This document shows positions 1-5,439 of a stretch of DNA of 5,439 nucleotides, piece by piece. Source of the stretch: an uncultured Porphyromonadaceae bacterium (GTDB taxonomy: Bacteria > Bacteroidota > Bacteroidia > Bacteroidales > Muribaculaceae); contig CAJJOO010000123.1 of NCBI GenBank assembly GCA_905193395.1, positions 1 through 5,439 of the forward strand, read 5' to 3'. How positions within the stretch are numbered: position 1 is the first letter of the stretch; every line of letters starts with the position of its first letter. The notes beneath the pieces are model-generated. The model was not told where the DNA came from and did not search any database. It was given only the letters and a program-made list of their open reading frames with translations. Position numbers and translations under genes: made by a program.

Positions 1-327
1 CGTTTCCTCGCCCGAGGGTTCGATAAAGAAGCCGCGGTTGTAGATATGATTTCCCGAGCGGGCAATGAACGAGCCTGCGATGGCGGTGTTGTAGCGGCGG
101 GCAAGTTGCATGACGGTGTGCATGGTGCCTCCTCCGTTGCTTTCGGCCAGTTCTGCCAGGGCGTCGGGGTCGGATGCGAAACCTGTGCTGAACAGTTCGG
201 GGACAACGACGAGGTCGGTCTCAGGATCGAGGATGTCGAGACAGCGGCCCAGGATGGCAAGATTGTCGGCAGGTGCGCCCCAGTGCGTGTCTATTGAAAT
301 CGCGGCAACGTTAAGGGTATTGCTCAT
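1..327 (-). CDS. Nitrilase-superfamily amidase, YafV/omega-amidase type (N-terminal part, cut by the left window edge)
   Basis: This is the first 109 codons of a carbon-nitrogen hydrolase; the reading frame stays open to base 1. The translation starts MSNTLNVAAISIDTHWG and carries the strand-plus-catalytic-Glu motif VVPELFSTGF, with E44 as the expected general base. Further on come AIAGSFIAR (82-90) and YNRGFFIEPSGE (96-107), the pattern that precedes the catalytic Lys in this superfamily. The Lys and the nucleophilic Cys lie beyond the edge, so the triad cannot be confirmed. The 'PELFSTGF' and 'NRGFFIEPSG' wording resembles YafV-type omega-amidases, cytosolic enzymes that deamidate 2-oxoglutaramate or 2-oxosuccinamate left by transamination; that substrate is inferred from family resemblance. 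The ATG (325-327) overlaps the upstream acyltransferase's TGA as ATGA, so translation is probably coupled. No separate promoter or Shine-Dalgarno is visible. Confidence 0.88.
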   Translation of the reverse strand, partial: MSNTLNVAAISIDTHWGAPADNLAILGRCLDILDPETDLVVVPELFSTGFASDPDALAELAESNGGGTMHTVMQLARRYNTAIAGSFIARSGNHIYNRGFFIEPSGEET

Positions 328-875
328 TGTTCGGGAGTTGAAATGAATTTTTCGGGATAGCGGGCGTTTGCGCCGCGATAATAGCGCATCACGGCGCGGA
401 GGTCGGCCTCATTGTCGCCTGTGGGAGTGAATGTGTCGACAATGCTTATATGGCGGTCCTTGTAGTCGATTACGCCCAGCAGGATAGGCACATCGGCCAG
501 GCGGGCTATGTTAAGGAAGCCGGTGTGCCAGCGGCTTGTGGCGCTGCGAGTACCTTCGGGCGTAATGGCCAGTTGCAGACGCGGGGACATGGGGAACATA
601 TGCGCAATGGTCTCGACCAGGGCGCCGCGCTTCTTTCCCCGTGGGACGGGCACGCCGCCAAGCGCGCGGAATATCGGCCCGAGGGGCCAGAAAAACCACG
701 ATTCCTTCATGAGGAATCCGGCCTTGCGACCGACGGAGGAATATGCCAGCAGGCCGAGGATGAAATCCCAGTTGCTGGTGTGCGGGGCCACGCAGATGAT
801 ACATTTCGGATAGTCGGGGACCGTAATTTCCACCGACCATCCGAAAAGTTTAAGTATTCTGCCGGCGAGTCTCAT
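324..875 (-). CDS. Small PlsC-type lysophospholipid / 1-acyl-sn-glycerol-3-phosphate acyltransferase
   Basis: The 183-residue protein has the hallmarks of the glycerophospholipid acyltransferase superfamily. Block I is HTSNWD (32-37), giving the HX4D catalytic pair H32 and D37. Block II is GGVPVPRG (73-80), with R79 as a likely phosphate contact. Block III is TPEGTRS (105-111). The family moves an acyl chain from acyl-ACP, acyl-phosphate or acyl-CoA to a lysophospholipid or similar hydroxyl acceptor at the inner membrane. The protein is shorter than E. coli PlsC (about 245 residues) and has no clear N-terminal transmembrane helix; only the hydrophobic stretches around 27-48 and 60-72 could sit on the membrane. 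The true acceptor (lysophosphatidate, ornithine lipid or other) cannot be read from sequence. Its ATG overlaps the preceding gene's TGA by 4 bp (872-875) and its own TGA overlaps the amidase start (324-327), so it is the middle gene of a tightly coupled trio. Confidence 0.92.
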   Translation of the reverse strand: MRLAGRILKLFGWSVEITVPDYPKCIICVAPHTSNWDFILGLLAYSSVGRKAGFLMKESWFFWPLGPIFRALGGVPVPRGKKRGALVETIAHMFPMSPRLQLAITPEGTRSATSRWHTGFLNIARLADVPILLGVIDYKDRHISIVDTFTPTGDNEADLRAVMRYYRGANARYPEKFISTPEQ

Positions 876-1225
876 TTCTTTTTCAAGGCTTCGCGGGCCT
901 CGGCAGGCATTGCCTGGTTCATCTCCTTGACGATTTCGTTGACGCGCTTGCCGAAATCGCTGCGCAGCGATGCAAAGGCGGCGCGGTTGTAGGCGTGACG
1001 GGCCTTGTTGTATTCAGCGCGGTTCTCGAAGTCGCGCGGAGCCTTGTCGAAAGCGAAGGATATTTTGGCTACGGTCTCGGACTGGAGCGCGGCAATTTCA
1101 TTGACAATCTTGTTGGCTGCTTCGCGATTGAATCCGTCGACATAATTGGCGGCAATGATGGTTTCGCCTGCGATATCGCCGCAGATGTATTGGATTTTCT
1201 TTTTGAGTGAGCGTTTGGATGCCAT
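872..1225 (-). CDS. Conserved-looking small helical protein of unknown function
   Basis: This 117-residue protein starts MASKRSLKKKIQYICGDIAG and ends EAREALKKK. I do not recognise a characterised family. The opening pattern (basic start, then K-x-I-x-Y-I-C-G-D) resembles unnamed small proteins I recall from other Bacteroidales, but I could not check this. It is rich in Ala, Lys, Arg and Glu and has no signal peptide, transmembrane helix or obvious catalytic motif. Residues 33-57, 65-90 and 91-117 look like amphipathic helices, suggesting a small cytosolic helical bundle; the charged ends could bind nucleic acid, membrane or a partner. It lies 20 bp downstream of thrC, and its TGA overlaps the acyltransferase ATG (872-875), which supports a real, co-translated gene. 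The ATG at 1223-1225 is preceded by an A/T-rich stretch without Shine-Dalgarno. Coding confidence comes from length, operon position and the overlap, not from homology. Confidence 0.8.
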   Translation of the reverse strand: MASKRSLKKKIQYICGDIAGETIIAANYVDGFNREAANKIVNEIAALQSETVAKISFAFDKAPRDFENRAEYNKARHAYNRAAFASLRSDFGKRVNEIVKEMNQAMPAEAREALKKK

Positions 1226-1245
1226 GATGTATAATATTTATAAGG

Positions 1246-2550
1246 TTATTGATGGGCCAGCAGTTTGCCGAGCGCCGCGAACGACGGAGCCAGACGCACT
1301 GCGGGCCGGGGTTTTGACATAAAACGGGTTAACTGGAGCGGAAGTTCAACGGAACGGCCTGTAATCGCCGTCATGCGGTCTAGCGACTTGGCGGGGTGGG
1401 CCGTAGCCATCACCACACATTTGCCTTCGGGGGCCAGACGCCTGGCGGCGGCCAGGGCGACGGCCGTGTGTGGGTCGACGGTGTAACCCCCTTGCTGCTC
1501 GTTGATTATGGTGGCGGCAATCTCGCGGTCGGAGACGCTCTCGGCAGTCACATAATCCGAGATACGGCTGAGGTCGTTTCCGCAAAGCCAGAGGACGCGG
1601 TTAAGGTTCGAGGGGAAGCCTGTATCCATAGCGCGGGCCAGAGTTGGCCGTGCCGATGTGTTGAAATCGGCCGGTGACAGCGTGCCGCGACACATGCGGA
1701 CGAAGTCGTCGTTGGAGTCGCAGGCTGCGATAATCCTGCCCATGGGCAGGCCCATCTGCCGGGCGATTATGGCCGAGGTGAGGTTGCTGAGATTTCCGCA
1801 GGGAACGGCAACGGTGAAACCGTCGGCGGTGGCGCGGTCCAGGCTGCGCAGGCGTGCGTAGGTCTGGAAATAGAACACCACCTGGGGCAGAATGCGCAGG
1901 ATGTTCACGCTGTTTGCGCTGATGAACAGGCGGTCGCCGCCGTTGAGTTCCTCAACAGCCCTGCGCACCATTTCCTTGCATTTGCCGATATCGCCGGAAA
2001 CCTCCACGGGGATGGAATTGTTGCCGGGGGCCGAGAACATGGCATGCTGGAAGCGGTCCGGAACGCCGCGCGGATACAGGATATAGATGTCGGCATTACT
2101 GATGTTGCGGAAGGCATGGGCAATGGCGGCTCCGGTATTGCCGGTGGTGGCGGTGAGGATAGACATTTTCCGGCCCGGGGCGATGACCTTATTGAGAAAT
2201 TCGGCCATGAAGCGTGTGCCGAAGTCCTTGAAGGCGAGGGTGGGGCCGTGGAACAGTTCTAGGAACGAGATATTTCCGCCGGCTGGAGAATCGACCAGCG
2301 GAAGCGGGAAATTGAAGGTGGTGTCGACAATATCTTTCAGCACCCGCGGGTTGACGTCGGTCCCCAGGAGCGAGGACATGACGACATAGGCGATTTCCGG
2401 CAATGTCATCTGCTCGATATTGTTGAAATAGGCTTTCGGCAGAGCCGGCACCCGTTCGGGTATATAGAGGGCACCGTCCCCGGCATAGCAGTTCACTGCT
2501 GCCTCGGCCAGGGTGGCGGTGTGTTTTGTATCGGTAGTCACGTATCGCAT
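1246..2550 (-). CDS. thrC: Threonine synthase (PLP-dependent)
   Basis: The 434-residue enzyme converts O-phospho-L-homoserine to L-threonine in the cytosol, the last step of threonine synthesis. The N-terminus (MRYVTTDTKHTATLAEAAVN) matches the ThrC N-terminal domain. HGPTLAFKDFG (101-111) holds the PLP Schiff-base lysine, K108; TATTGNTGAAI (133-143) is the Ser/Thr-Gly-Asn phosphate-binding loop; SANSVNILRILPQ (211-223) and VPCGNLSNLTSA (249-260) are conserved ThrC segments. Length is normal for the bacterial family. I place the start at the ATG 2548-2550: homology begins there, and the in-frame ATG 20 codons upstream (2610) would place the best promoter match inside the coding region. No Shine-Dalgarno is seen. 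It is the first gene of the minus-strand operon; thrA and a homoserine kinase gene, often next to thrC, are absent from this window. Confidence 0.97.
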   Translation of the reverse strand: MRYVTTDTKHTATLAEAAVNCYAGDGALYIPERVPALPKAYFNNIEQMTLPEIAYVVMSSLLGTDVNPRVLKDIVDTTFNFPLPLVDSPAGGNISFLELFHGPTLAFKDFGTRFMAEFLNKVIAPGRKMSILTATTGNTGAAIAHAFRNISNADIYILYPRGVPDRFQHAMFSAPGNNSIPVEVSGDIGKCKEMVRRAVEELNGGDRLFISANSVNILRILPQVVFYFQTYARLRSLDRATADGFTVAVPCGNLSNLTSAIIARQMGLPMGRIIAACDSNDDFVRMCRGTLSPADFNTSARPTLARAMDTGFPSNLNRVLWLCGNDLSRISDYVTAESVSDREIAATIINEQQGGYTVDPHTAVALAAARRLAPEGKCVVMATAHPAKSLDRMTAITGRSVELPLQLTRFMSKPRPAVRLAPSFAALGKLLAHQ

Positions 2551-2573
2551 CGTCGCGCGGTTGATGGTCAGCA

Positions 2574-2605
2574 CAAAGTTAAGGCTTTTAGTTTTAAAGA
2601 ACAAC
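2574..2605 (-). promoter_or_regulatory. Candidate Bacteroidetes-type promoter for the thrC operon
   Basis: Read on the minus strand, TAACTTTG (2581-2574) matches the Bacteroidetes -7 element TAnnTTTG exactly. GTTG (2605-2602), a 3-of-4 match to the -33 element TTTG, lies exactly 20 nt upstream, within the usual 19-21 nt. Transcription would start near 2568-2570, leaving a leader of roughly 17-20 nt before the ATG at 2550. Such a short leader leaves no room for an attenuator or riboswitch ahead of thrC. The match is seen in the sequence; activity is inferred. Confidence 0.65.
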
Positions 2606-2622
2606 ACCACGGCCGAACTTTT

Positions 2623-2654
2623 TTTGTTCCGGGCGAGTTATACAATTAACATTC
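2623..2654 (+). promoter_or_regulatory. Candidate promoter for the choloylglycine-hydrolase-family gene
   Basis: TTTG (2623-2626), the end of a run of seven T, is followed after 20 nt by TAACATTC (2647-2654). This keeps the TA and two of the four final bases of the Bacteroidetes -7 element TAnnTTTG. It would give a start near 2660 and a leader of about 20 nt. TATACAAT (2639-2646) lies just upstream and confuses the exact placing. The spacing is right but the -7 match is imperfect, so this is a weak call. The bases directly before the ATG (AGAATAAAA) are A-rich, as is common for Bacteroidetes starts that lack Shine-Dalgarno. Confidence 0.4.
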
Positions 2655-2681
2655 AAACCATATCAGAGAATTAGAATAAAA

Positions 2682-3722
2682 ATGAAAACTTTTGGAACAA
2701 TAATTGCAGCGCTGGCGCTCGCAGCGGCACCGGCGGCATATCCGTGTTCGCGCGTGGTGTTCCGCGGCGACAGTACAGACATAGTAATAGTGGGGCGCAC
2801 GCTGGACTGGCGTACGCCGATTCCGACAAACCTGTACGTTTATCCGGCCGGGATGCAGAAACAGAGCATGCCAGAGGGTCCTTGCTACAAATGGACCTCT
2901 ATTTACGGTTCTGTGGTTGCCGTGGGCTATGACGGCGGCATCACGGAGGGCATGAACGAGCGCGGCCTGGTTATGAACGGACTGTTCTGCAAAGGTTCGG
3001 TATACACCGAGGCAATTGCCGGCTCAGACACTCCGGTGATGTCACTTTCGATGCTCGTGGCCTATTTTCTGGATAATTTCGCCACGGTTGACGAAGTGGA
3101 ACAATGGCTGAAAATGTCAAATTTCGCGATTAACGGCAAGACTTTCGACGGCGGTACGGTCTCGCTGCTCCACTGGGGACTGACCGACCCGAGCGGACGC
3201 ACCCTGATTATGGACTATCAGAACGGGGAACTGAAAACGTATTCCTCGCCCGAGTATCAGGTGCTGACAAACGATCCGCAGTTCAGTGAAATGCTGGCAA
3301 TCAACAAATATTGGGAAAATGTGGGCGGAGCGAACATGCTGCCCGGCGGTGTGAAAAGTGCCGACCGCTTCGTACGCGCCTCATATTTCATACATCATGT
3401 TCCGACAGCCGGGGTAGGGTATCGCCAGGCATTGACGGAACTGTCGTCGATTATCGATAATGTGGCTGTGCCCTCGGGTTATGAAATTCCCGGACACCCC
3501 AACCTGTCGTCGACCCAGTGGCGCAGTATTGCGGATTTGAATCAGTTGCGATACTATTTCAAATTCGCCGACAACGATGGGATGTTCTATATCGACCTCG
3601 ACCACCTGCTGCTGGAACCCGGCGCACCGGTTCTCAAACTTGACAACAGCAACCACCTGGATTATTACGGCTGCGTCAACGACCGACTGAAAAAGTCCGA
3701 GCCGTTCACGCCGATGTGGTGA
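2682..3722 (+). CDS. Secreted choloylglycine hydrolase family protein (bile salt hydrolase / penicillin V acylase-like)
   Basis: The 346-residue protein is an N-terminal-nucleophile (Ntn) hydrolase that cleaves linear amide C-N bonds; known members deconjugate glycine- or taurine-linked bile salts or cleave penicillin V. A signal peptide (1 to about 19: K2, hydrophobic 4-16, then APAA) precedes C22, the expected nucleophile, in YPCSRVVF. R39 and D42 in GRTLDW fit the conserved Arg and Asp, N197 in VLTNDPQF fits the oxyanion Asn, and R229 in DRFVRASY fits the active-site Arg. TSIYGSVVAVGYD (72-84) and EGMNERGLVMNGLF (89-102) resemble the Bacteroides members, and length is normal. C22 lacks a lipobox, so it is a nucleophile and not a lipidation site; the product is probably periplasmic or exported. 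It stands alone, divergent from thrC and convergent with the permease gene. Bile-salt versus penicillin or acyl-amide specificity cannot be decided by eye. Confidence 0.93.
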   Translation: MKTFGTIIAALALAAAPAAYPCSRVVFRGDSTDIVIVGRTLDWRTPIPTNLYVYPAGMQKQSMPEGPCYKWTSIYGSVVAVGYDGGITEGMNERGLVMNGLFCKGSVYTEAIAGSDTPVMSLSMLVAYFLDNFATVDEVEQWLKMSNFAINGKTFDGGTVSLLHWGLTDPSGRTLIMDYQNGELKTYSSPEYQVLTNDPQFSEMLAINKYWENVGGANMLPGGVKSADRFVRASYFIHHVPTAGVGYRQALTELSSIIDNVAVPSGYEIPGHPNLSSTQWRSIADLNQLRYYFKFADNDGMFYIDLDHLLLEPGAPVLKLDNSNHLDYYGCVNDRLKKSEPFTPMW

Positions 3723-3725
3723 ACA

Positions 3726-4799
3726 TCAGACAGCGGCGCGCCTGTACAAGACAACCGCGATTATGCTGTAAATCACATTTGGAATCCACATGGCCACGAA
3801 GGGGGAAGTAAGTCCCGAATAGGCGAAACTCTGGGTTATAGCCATGAACAGGATATAACTGAAACTCAGCACCAGGCCGATGCCGATGTTTACGCCGAGT
3901 CCGCCCTTGACCTTGCGCGAGGACAGGGACATGCCGATAACGGTCAGGATAAAGGCTGCGGCACACATGGCATAGCGCCGTTGGTACTCGACCTCGAAAC
4001 TCTGGATATTGGCCACACCGCGGCTACGCTGTCGTTCGATGTACAGCGCCAGTTGTGGGGTGGTCATTTTTTCGTGGTCGTCCTTGGCAATCAGAAAATC
4101 GCGCGGTTCGAAGGGAATGGCGGTGTCAAGTGAAGCCCCGCGGGATATTTTTTCGCGTCCGGCATCGAAATCGCGGATCACATAATCGTAAATCCGCCAG
4201 CTGTACAGTGTATCCCAGGAAATCGACCTGGCCGTTAGGCGGGATTTCAGATGCTTGTCCTTGTCGAATTTGTCCAGTTGGAAGCGAGTGCCGTTGCGGG
4301 CGATGTTGTCGTAGCGCGACATGTAGGCAATTTCGCCAGGCGCCACCATCAGCATGATGTTAGCACCATAGTCCACACGCTTGTTCTTGACATAGGTGTT
4401 GGTGTAATCAATCCTCTTGACATTGGCGGGGGGGATGATGTAGGCGCCAAGAACCCAGGTACAGGCCGCAATGACGGCGGCCGATATCATGTATGGCCGC
4501 ATGAGCCGCCTGAAACTCATGCCCGTGGACAGCATCGCGATTATCTCGTTGTTTCCGGCCAGTTTTGAGGTAAAGAATATGACCGCGATAAAGGTGAACA
4601 GCGGAGAGAACTGATTGGCGAAGTAGGGCAGGAAGTTGACGAAGTAGTCGAAAATTGTGGCTTTAAGCGGCGCCTTGGCGAAGGAGTCAAGTTTTTCGTT
4701 GACATCAAACATCACCACAATGGCCAGCAGCAGCAGGATGGCGAAGACATAAGTTCCGAGAAACTTGCGGATGATGTAGCGGTCGATTATCTTGAACAC
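3726..4799 (-). CDS. LptF/LptG (YjgP/YjgQ) family permease of LPS export
   Basis: The 357-residue inner-membrane protein belongs to the permease pair that, with the LptB ATPase, extracts lipopolysaccharide from the inner membrane and passes it to the Lpt bridge. It starts (M/V)FKIIDRYIIRKFLGTY, the usual family opening. Six hydrophobic helices lie near 14-32, 56-78, 103-123, 275-292, 300-321 and 333-352, with a periplasmic domain (about 125-265) between helices 3 and 4. NNEIIAMLSTGMSFRRLMRP (83-102) is the cytoplasmic coupling segment, and SSRKVKGGLGVNIGIG (293-308) is the conserved motif after helix 4. No in-frame ATG lies near the homologous start, so GTG at 4797-4799 is chosen; the next ATG (residue 30) would lose helix 1. 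The gene follows tgt by 19 bp and is probably cotranscribed. I cannot say whether it is the LptF or the LptG member. Confidence 0.93.
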   Translation of the reverse strand: MFKIIDRYIIRKFLGTYVFAILLLLAIVVMFDVNEKLDSFAKAPLKATIFDYFVNFLPYFANQFSPLFTFIAVIFFTSKLAGNNEIIAMLSTGMSFRRLMRPYMISAAVIAACTWVLGAYIIPPANVKRIDYTNTYVKNKRVDYGANIMLMVAPGEIAYMSRYDNIARNGTRFQLDKFDKDKHLKSRLTARSISWDTLYSWRIYDYVIRDFDAGREKISRGASLDTAIPFEPRDFLIAKDDHEKMTTPQLALYIERQRSRGVANIQSFEVEYQRRYAMCAAAFILTVIGMSLSSRKVKGGLGVNIGIGLVLSFSYILFMAITQSFAYSGLTSPFVAMWIPNVIYSIIAVVLYRRAAV

Positions 4800-4818
4800 G
4801 GAATCCGGAATTGATGGG

Positions 4819-5439
4819 TTACAGGCGTCGGCCGAGTTTTTCGACCATTTCCTTCTTCCAGGAAGCGAAAGTACCGTCGGAGATATGCTTGCGGGCCTCG
4901 CCCACGAGCCAGAGGTAGAAGGCCAGATTGTGAATCGAGGCAATCTGCATGGCAAGGATTTCGCCGGCCACGAACAGATGGCGCAGGTAGGCGCGGGAAT
5001 ACACGCGGTCTAAGCGGCAGGGCGAGTCGGCCCAGATTGGCGAGAAATCGTTGGCCCACTTGGCGTTGCGCATGTTCATCGTACCTTCGGGCGTGAACAG
5101 CATGCCGTTGCGGCCGTTTCGGGTGGGCATCACGCAGTCCATCATGTCGACGCCGCGGTCTATGGCCTCGAGGATATTGATCGGCGTGCCGACACCCATG
5201 AGATATCGGGGACGGTCGGCCGGAAGTTCCTCGTTGACCACCTCAATCATGTCGTACATCACCTCGGTAGGTTCACCGACGGCCAGGCCGCCGATAGCAT
5301 TGCCTTCGGCGCCGAGGTCGGCCACGTGGCGGGCGGCATCGCGACGCAGGTCGGCATAGGTACAGCCCTGGACAATGGGGAAGTAGGCCTGACTGTGGCC
5401 GTAAATCGGCTCCGTCTCGTTGAAATGGCGCCAGCCGCG
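4819..5439 (-). CDS. tgt: tRNA-guanine transglycosylase (C-terminal part, cut by the right window edge)
   Basis: The 206 visible residues are the C-terminal half of Tgt, which exchanges guanine-34 of GU(N) anticodons for a queuosine precursor base (preQ1 in most bacteria). The fragment begins within RGWRHFNETEPIYGHSQ. It contains FPIVQGCTYADLR (20-32), the substrate-binding loop IGGLAVGEP (49-57), the PRYLMGVGTP stretch (77-86), and DRGVDMMDCVMPTRNGRNG (94-112), in which D101 is the expected nucleophile and PTRNGR the tRNA-binding part. YSRAYLRHLF and IHNLAFYLWL follow. The first catalytic Asp and the start codon lie beyond base 5439. The zinc site is unusual: where E. coli Tgt has CxCxxC before YSRAYL, this protein has SPCRLD, leaving one Cys (C141) and H170. 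I believe this is shared by Bacteroidetes relatives, so the enzyme need not be inactive. A GTG at 5323-5325 is internal, not a start. Confidence 0.95.
   Translation of the reverse strand, partial: RGWRHFNETEPIYGHSQAYFPIVQGCTYADLRRDAARHVADLGAEGNAIGGLAVGEPTEVMYDMIEVVNEELPADRPRYLMGVGTPINILEAIDRGVDMMDCVMPTRNGRNGMLFTPEGTMNMRNAKWANDFSPIWADSPCRLDRVYSRAYLRHLFVAGEILAMQIASIHNLAFYLWLVGEARKHISDGTFASWKKEMVEKLGRRL

Noticed and set aside
450..992. Long plus-strand open frame (180 codons) opposite the acyltransferase and the small unknown gene
   Set aside because: It is antisense to two genes with a sound family match or operon context, spans their junction, and its translation shows no domain. It is a frame shadow typical of GC-rich coding DNA.
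2589..2596. Alternative plus-strand -7 box TAGTTTTA for the hydrolase gene
   Set aside because: It is a decent match to TAnnTTTG, but no TTTG or TTG lies 19-21 nt upstream, so the candidate with correct spacing at 2623-2654 was preferred. It remains a possibility.
2615..2629. Inverted repeat GAAC-T7-GTTC in the divergent region, possible operator or terminator
   Set aside because: The perfect stem is only 4 bp, with a bulge beyond it. The T run sits in the loop, not after the stem, so it is not an intrinsic terminator, and it is too short to call an operator.
2682..2750. Lipoprotein signal with C22 as the lipidated cysteine
   Set aside because: AAYPC does not fit the lipobox pattern, and the following SRVVF and GRTLDW place C22 as the Ntn nucleophile of the choloylglycine hydrolase family.
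3734..3741. Perfect 8-bp palindrome GGCGCGCC near the convergent stops
   Set aside because: It lies inside the last codons of the permease gene in GC-rich DNA. It has no loop and no T tract, so chance is the simplest explanation.
4251..4568. Plus-strand open frame of 105 codons opposite the permease gene
   Set aside because: The minus-strand permease has clear family motifs throughout this region. The plus-strand translation is low-complexity Val/Gly/His-rich shadow sequence.
4800..4955. N-terminal extension of the permease to an in-frame ATG at 4955
   Set aside because: The 52 added residues lie mostly inside tgt in another frame and are not membrane or permease-like. Homology starts only at the GTG at 4799.
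1..5439. Hidden defence system, phage, transposon, CRISPR or RNA gene
   Set aside because: Every stretch is covered by recognisable or operon-linked genes, the only gap over 100 bp is the divergent promoter region, and I saw no direct repeats, tRNA-like folds, transposase motifs or shift in base composition.

Overview
The window reads as chromosomal DNA of a gut-type member of Bacteroidales. Four things point there: the wording of the Tgt C-terminus, the ThrC N-terminus and the LptF/LptG-family permease; a choloylglycine-hydrolase-family protein with a signal peptide; gene starts without Shine-Dalgarno sequences; and matches to the Bacteroidetes promoter pattern (TTTG, about 20 nt, TAnnTTTG). 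The rather GC-rich codon use would suit Muribaculaceae or Alistipes better than Bacteroides, but that is only an inference. The DNA is almost completely coding, and I see no mobile element, CRISPR array, tRNA or rRNA.

Left block (1-2550, minus strand, read right to left): thrC (threonine synthase), a 117-residue helical protein of unknown function, a small PlsC-type acyltransferase, and the N-terminal third of a nitrilase-superfamily amidase of the YafV type that runs off the left edge. thrC is followed after 20 bp by the small gene, and the last three genes are chained by two 4-bp ATGA stop/start overlaps, so this looks like one operon transcribed from a promoter at about 2574-2605.

Centre (2551-2681): a 131-bp divergent intergenic region with a good candidate promoter for thrC on the minus strand and a weaker one for the plus-strand gene. 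The plus-strand gene (2682-3722) encodes a secreted Ntn-hydrolase of the choloylglycine hydrolase / penicillin V acylase family, a plausible bile salt hydrolase.

Right block (3726-5439, minus strand): tgt (tRNA-guanine transglycosylase, C-terminal part, entering from the right edge), then 19 bp later an LptF/LptG-family permease that appears to start with GTG. Its stop lies 3 bp from the stop of the convergent hydrolase gene. Apart from the hydrolase, which acts outside the cytoplasm and probably on host-derived or environmental amides, the contents are housekeeping: amino-acid biosynthesis, phospholipid acylation, tRNA modification and LPS export. I found no convincing evidence of a new multi-gene system. 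The points most worth following up are the degenerate zinc site in Tgt, the unknown small protein translationally coupled to the acyltransferase, and the specificity and maturation of the hydrolase.
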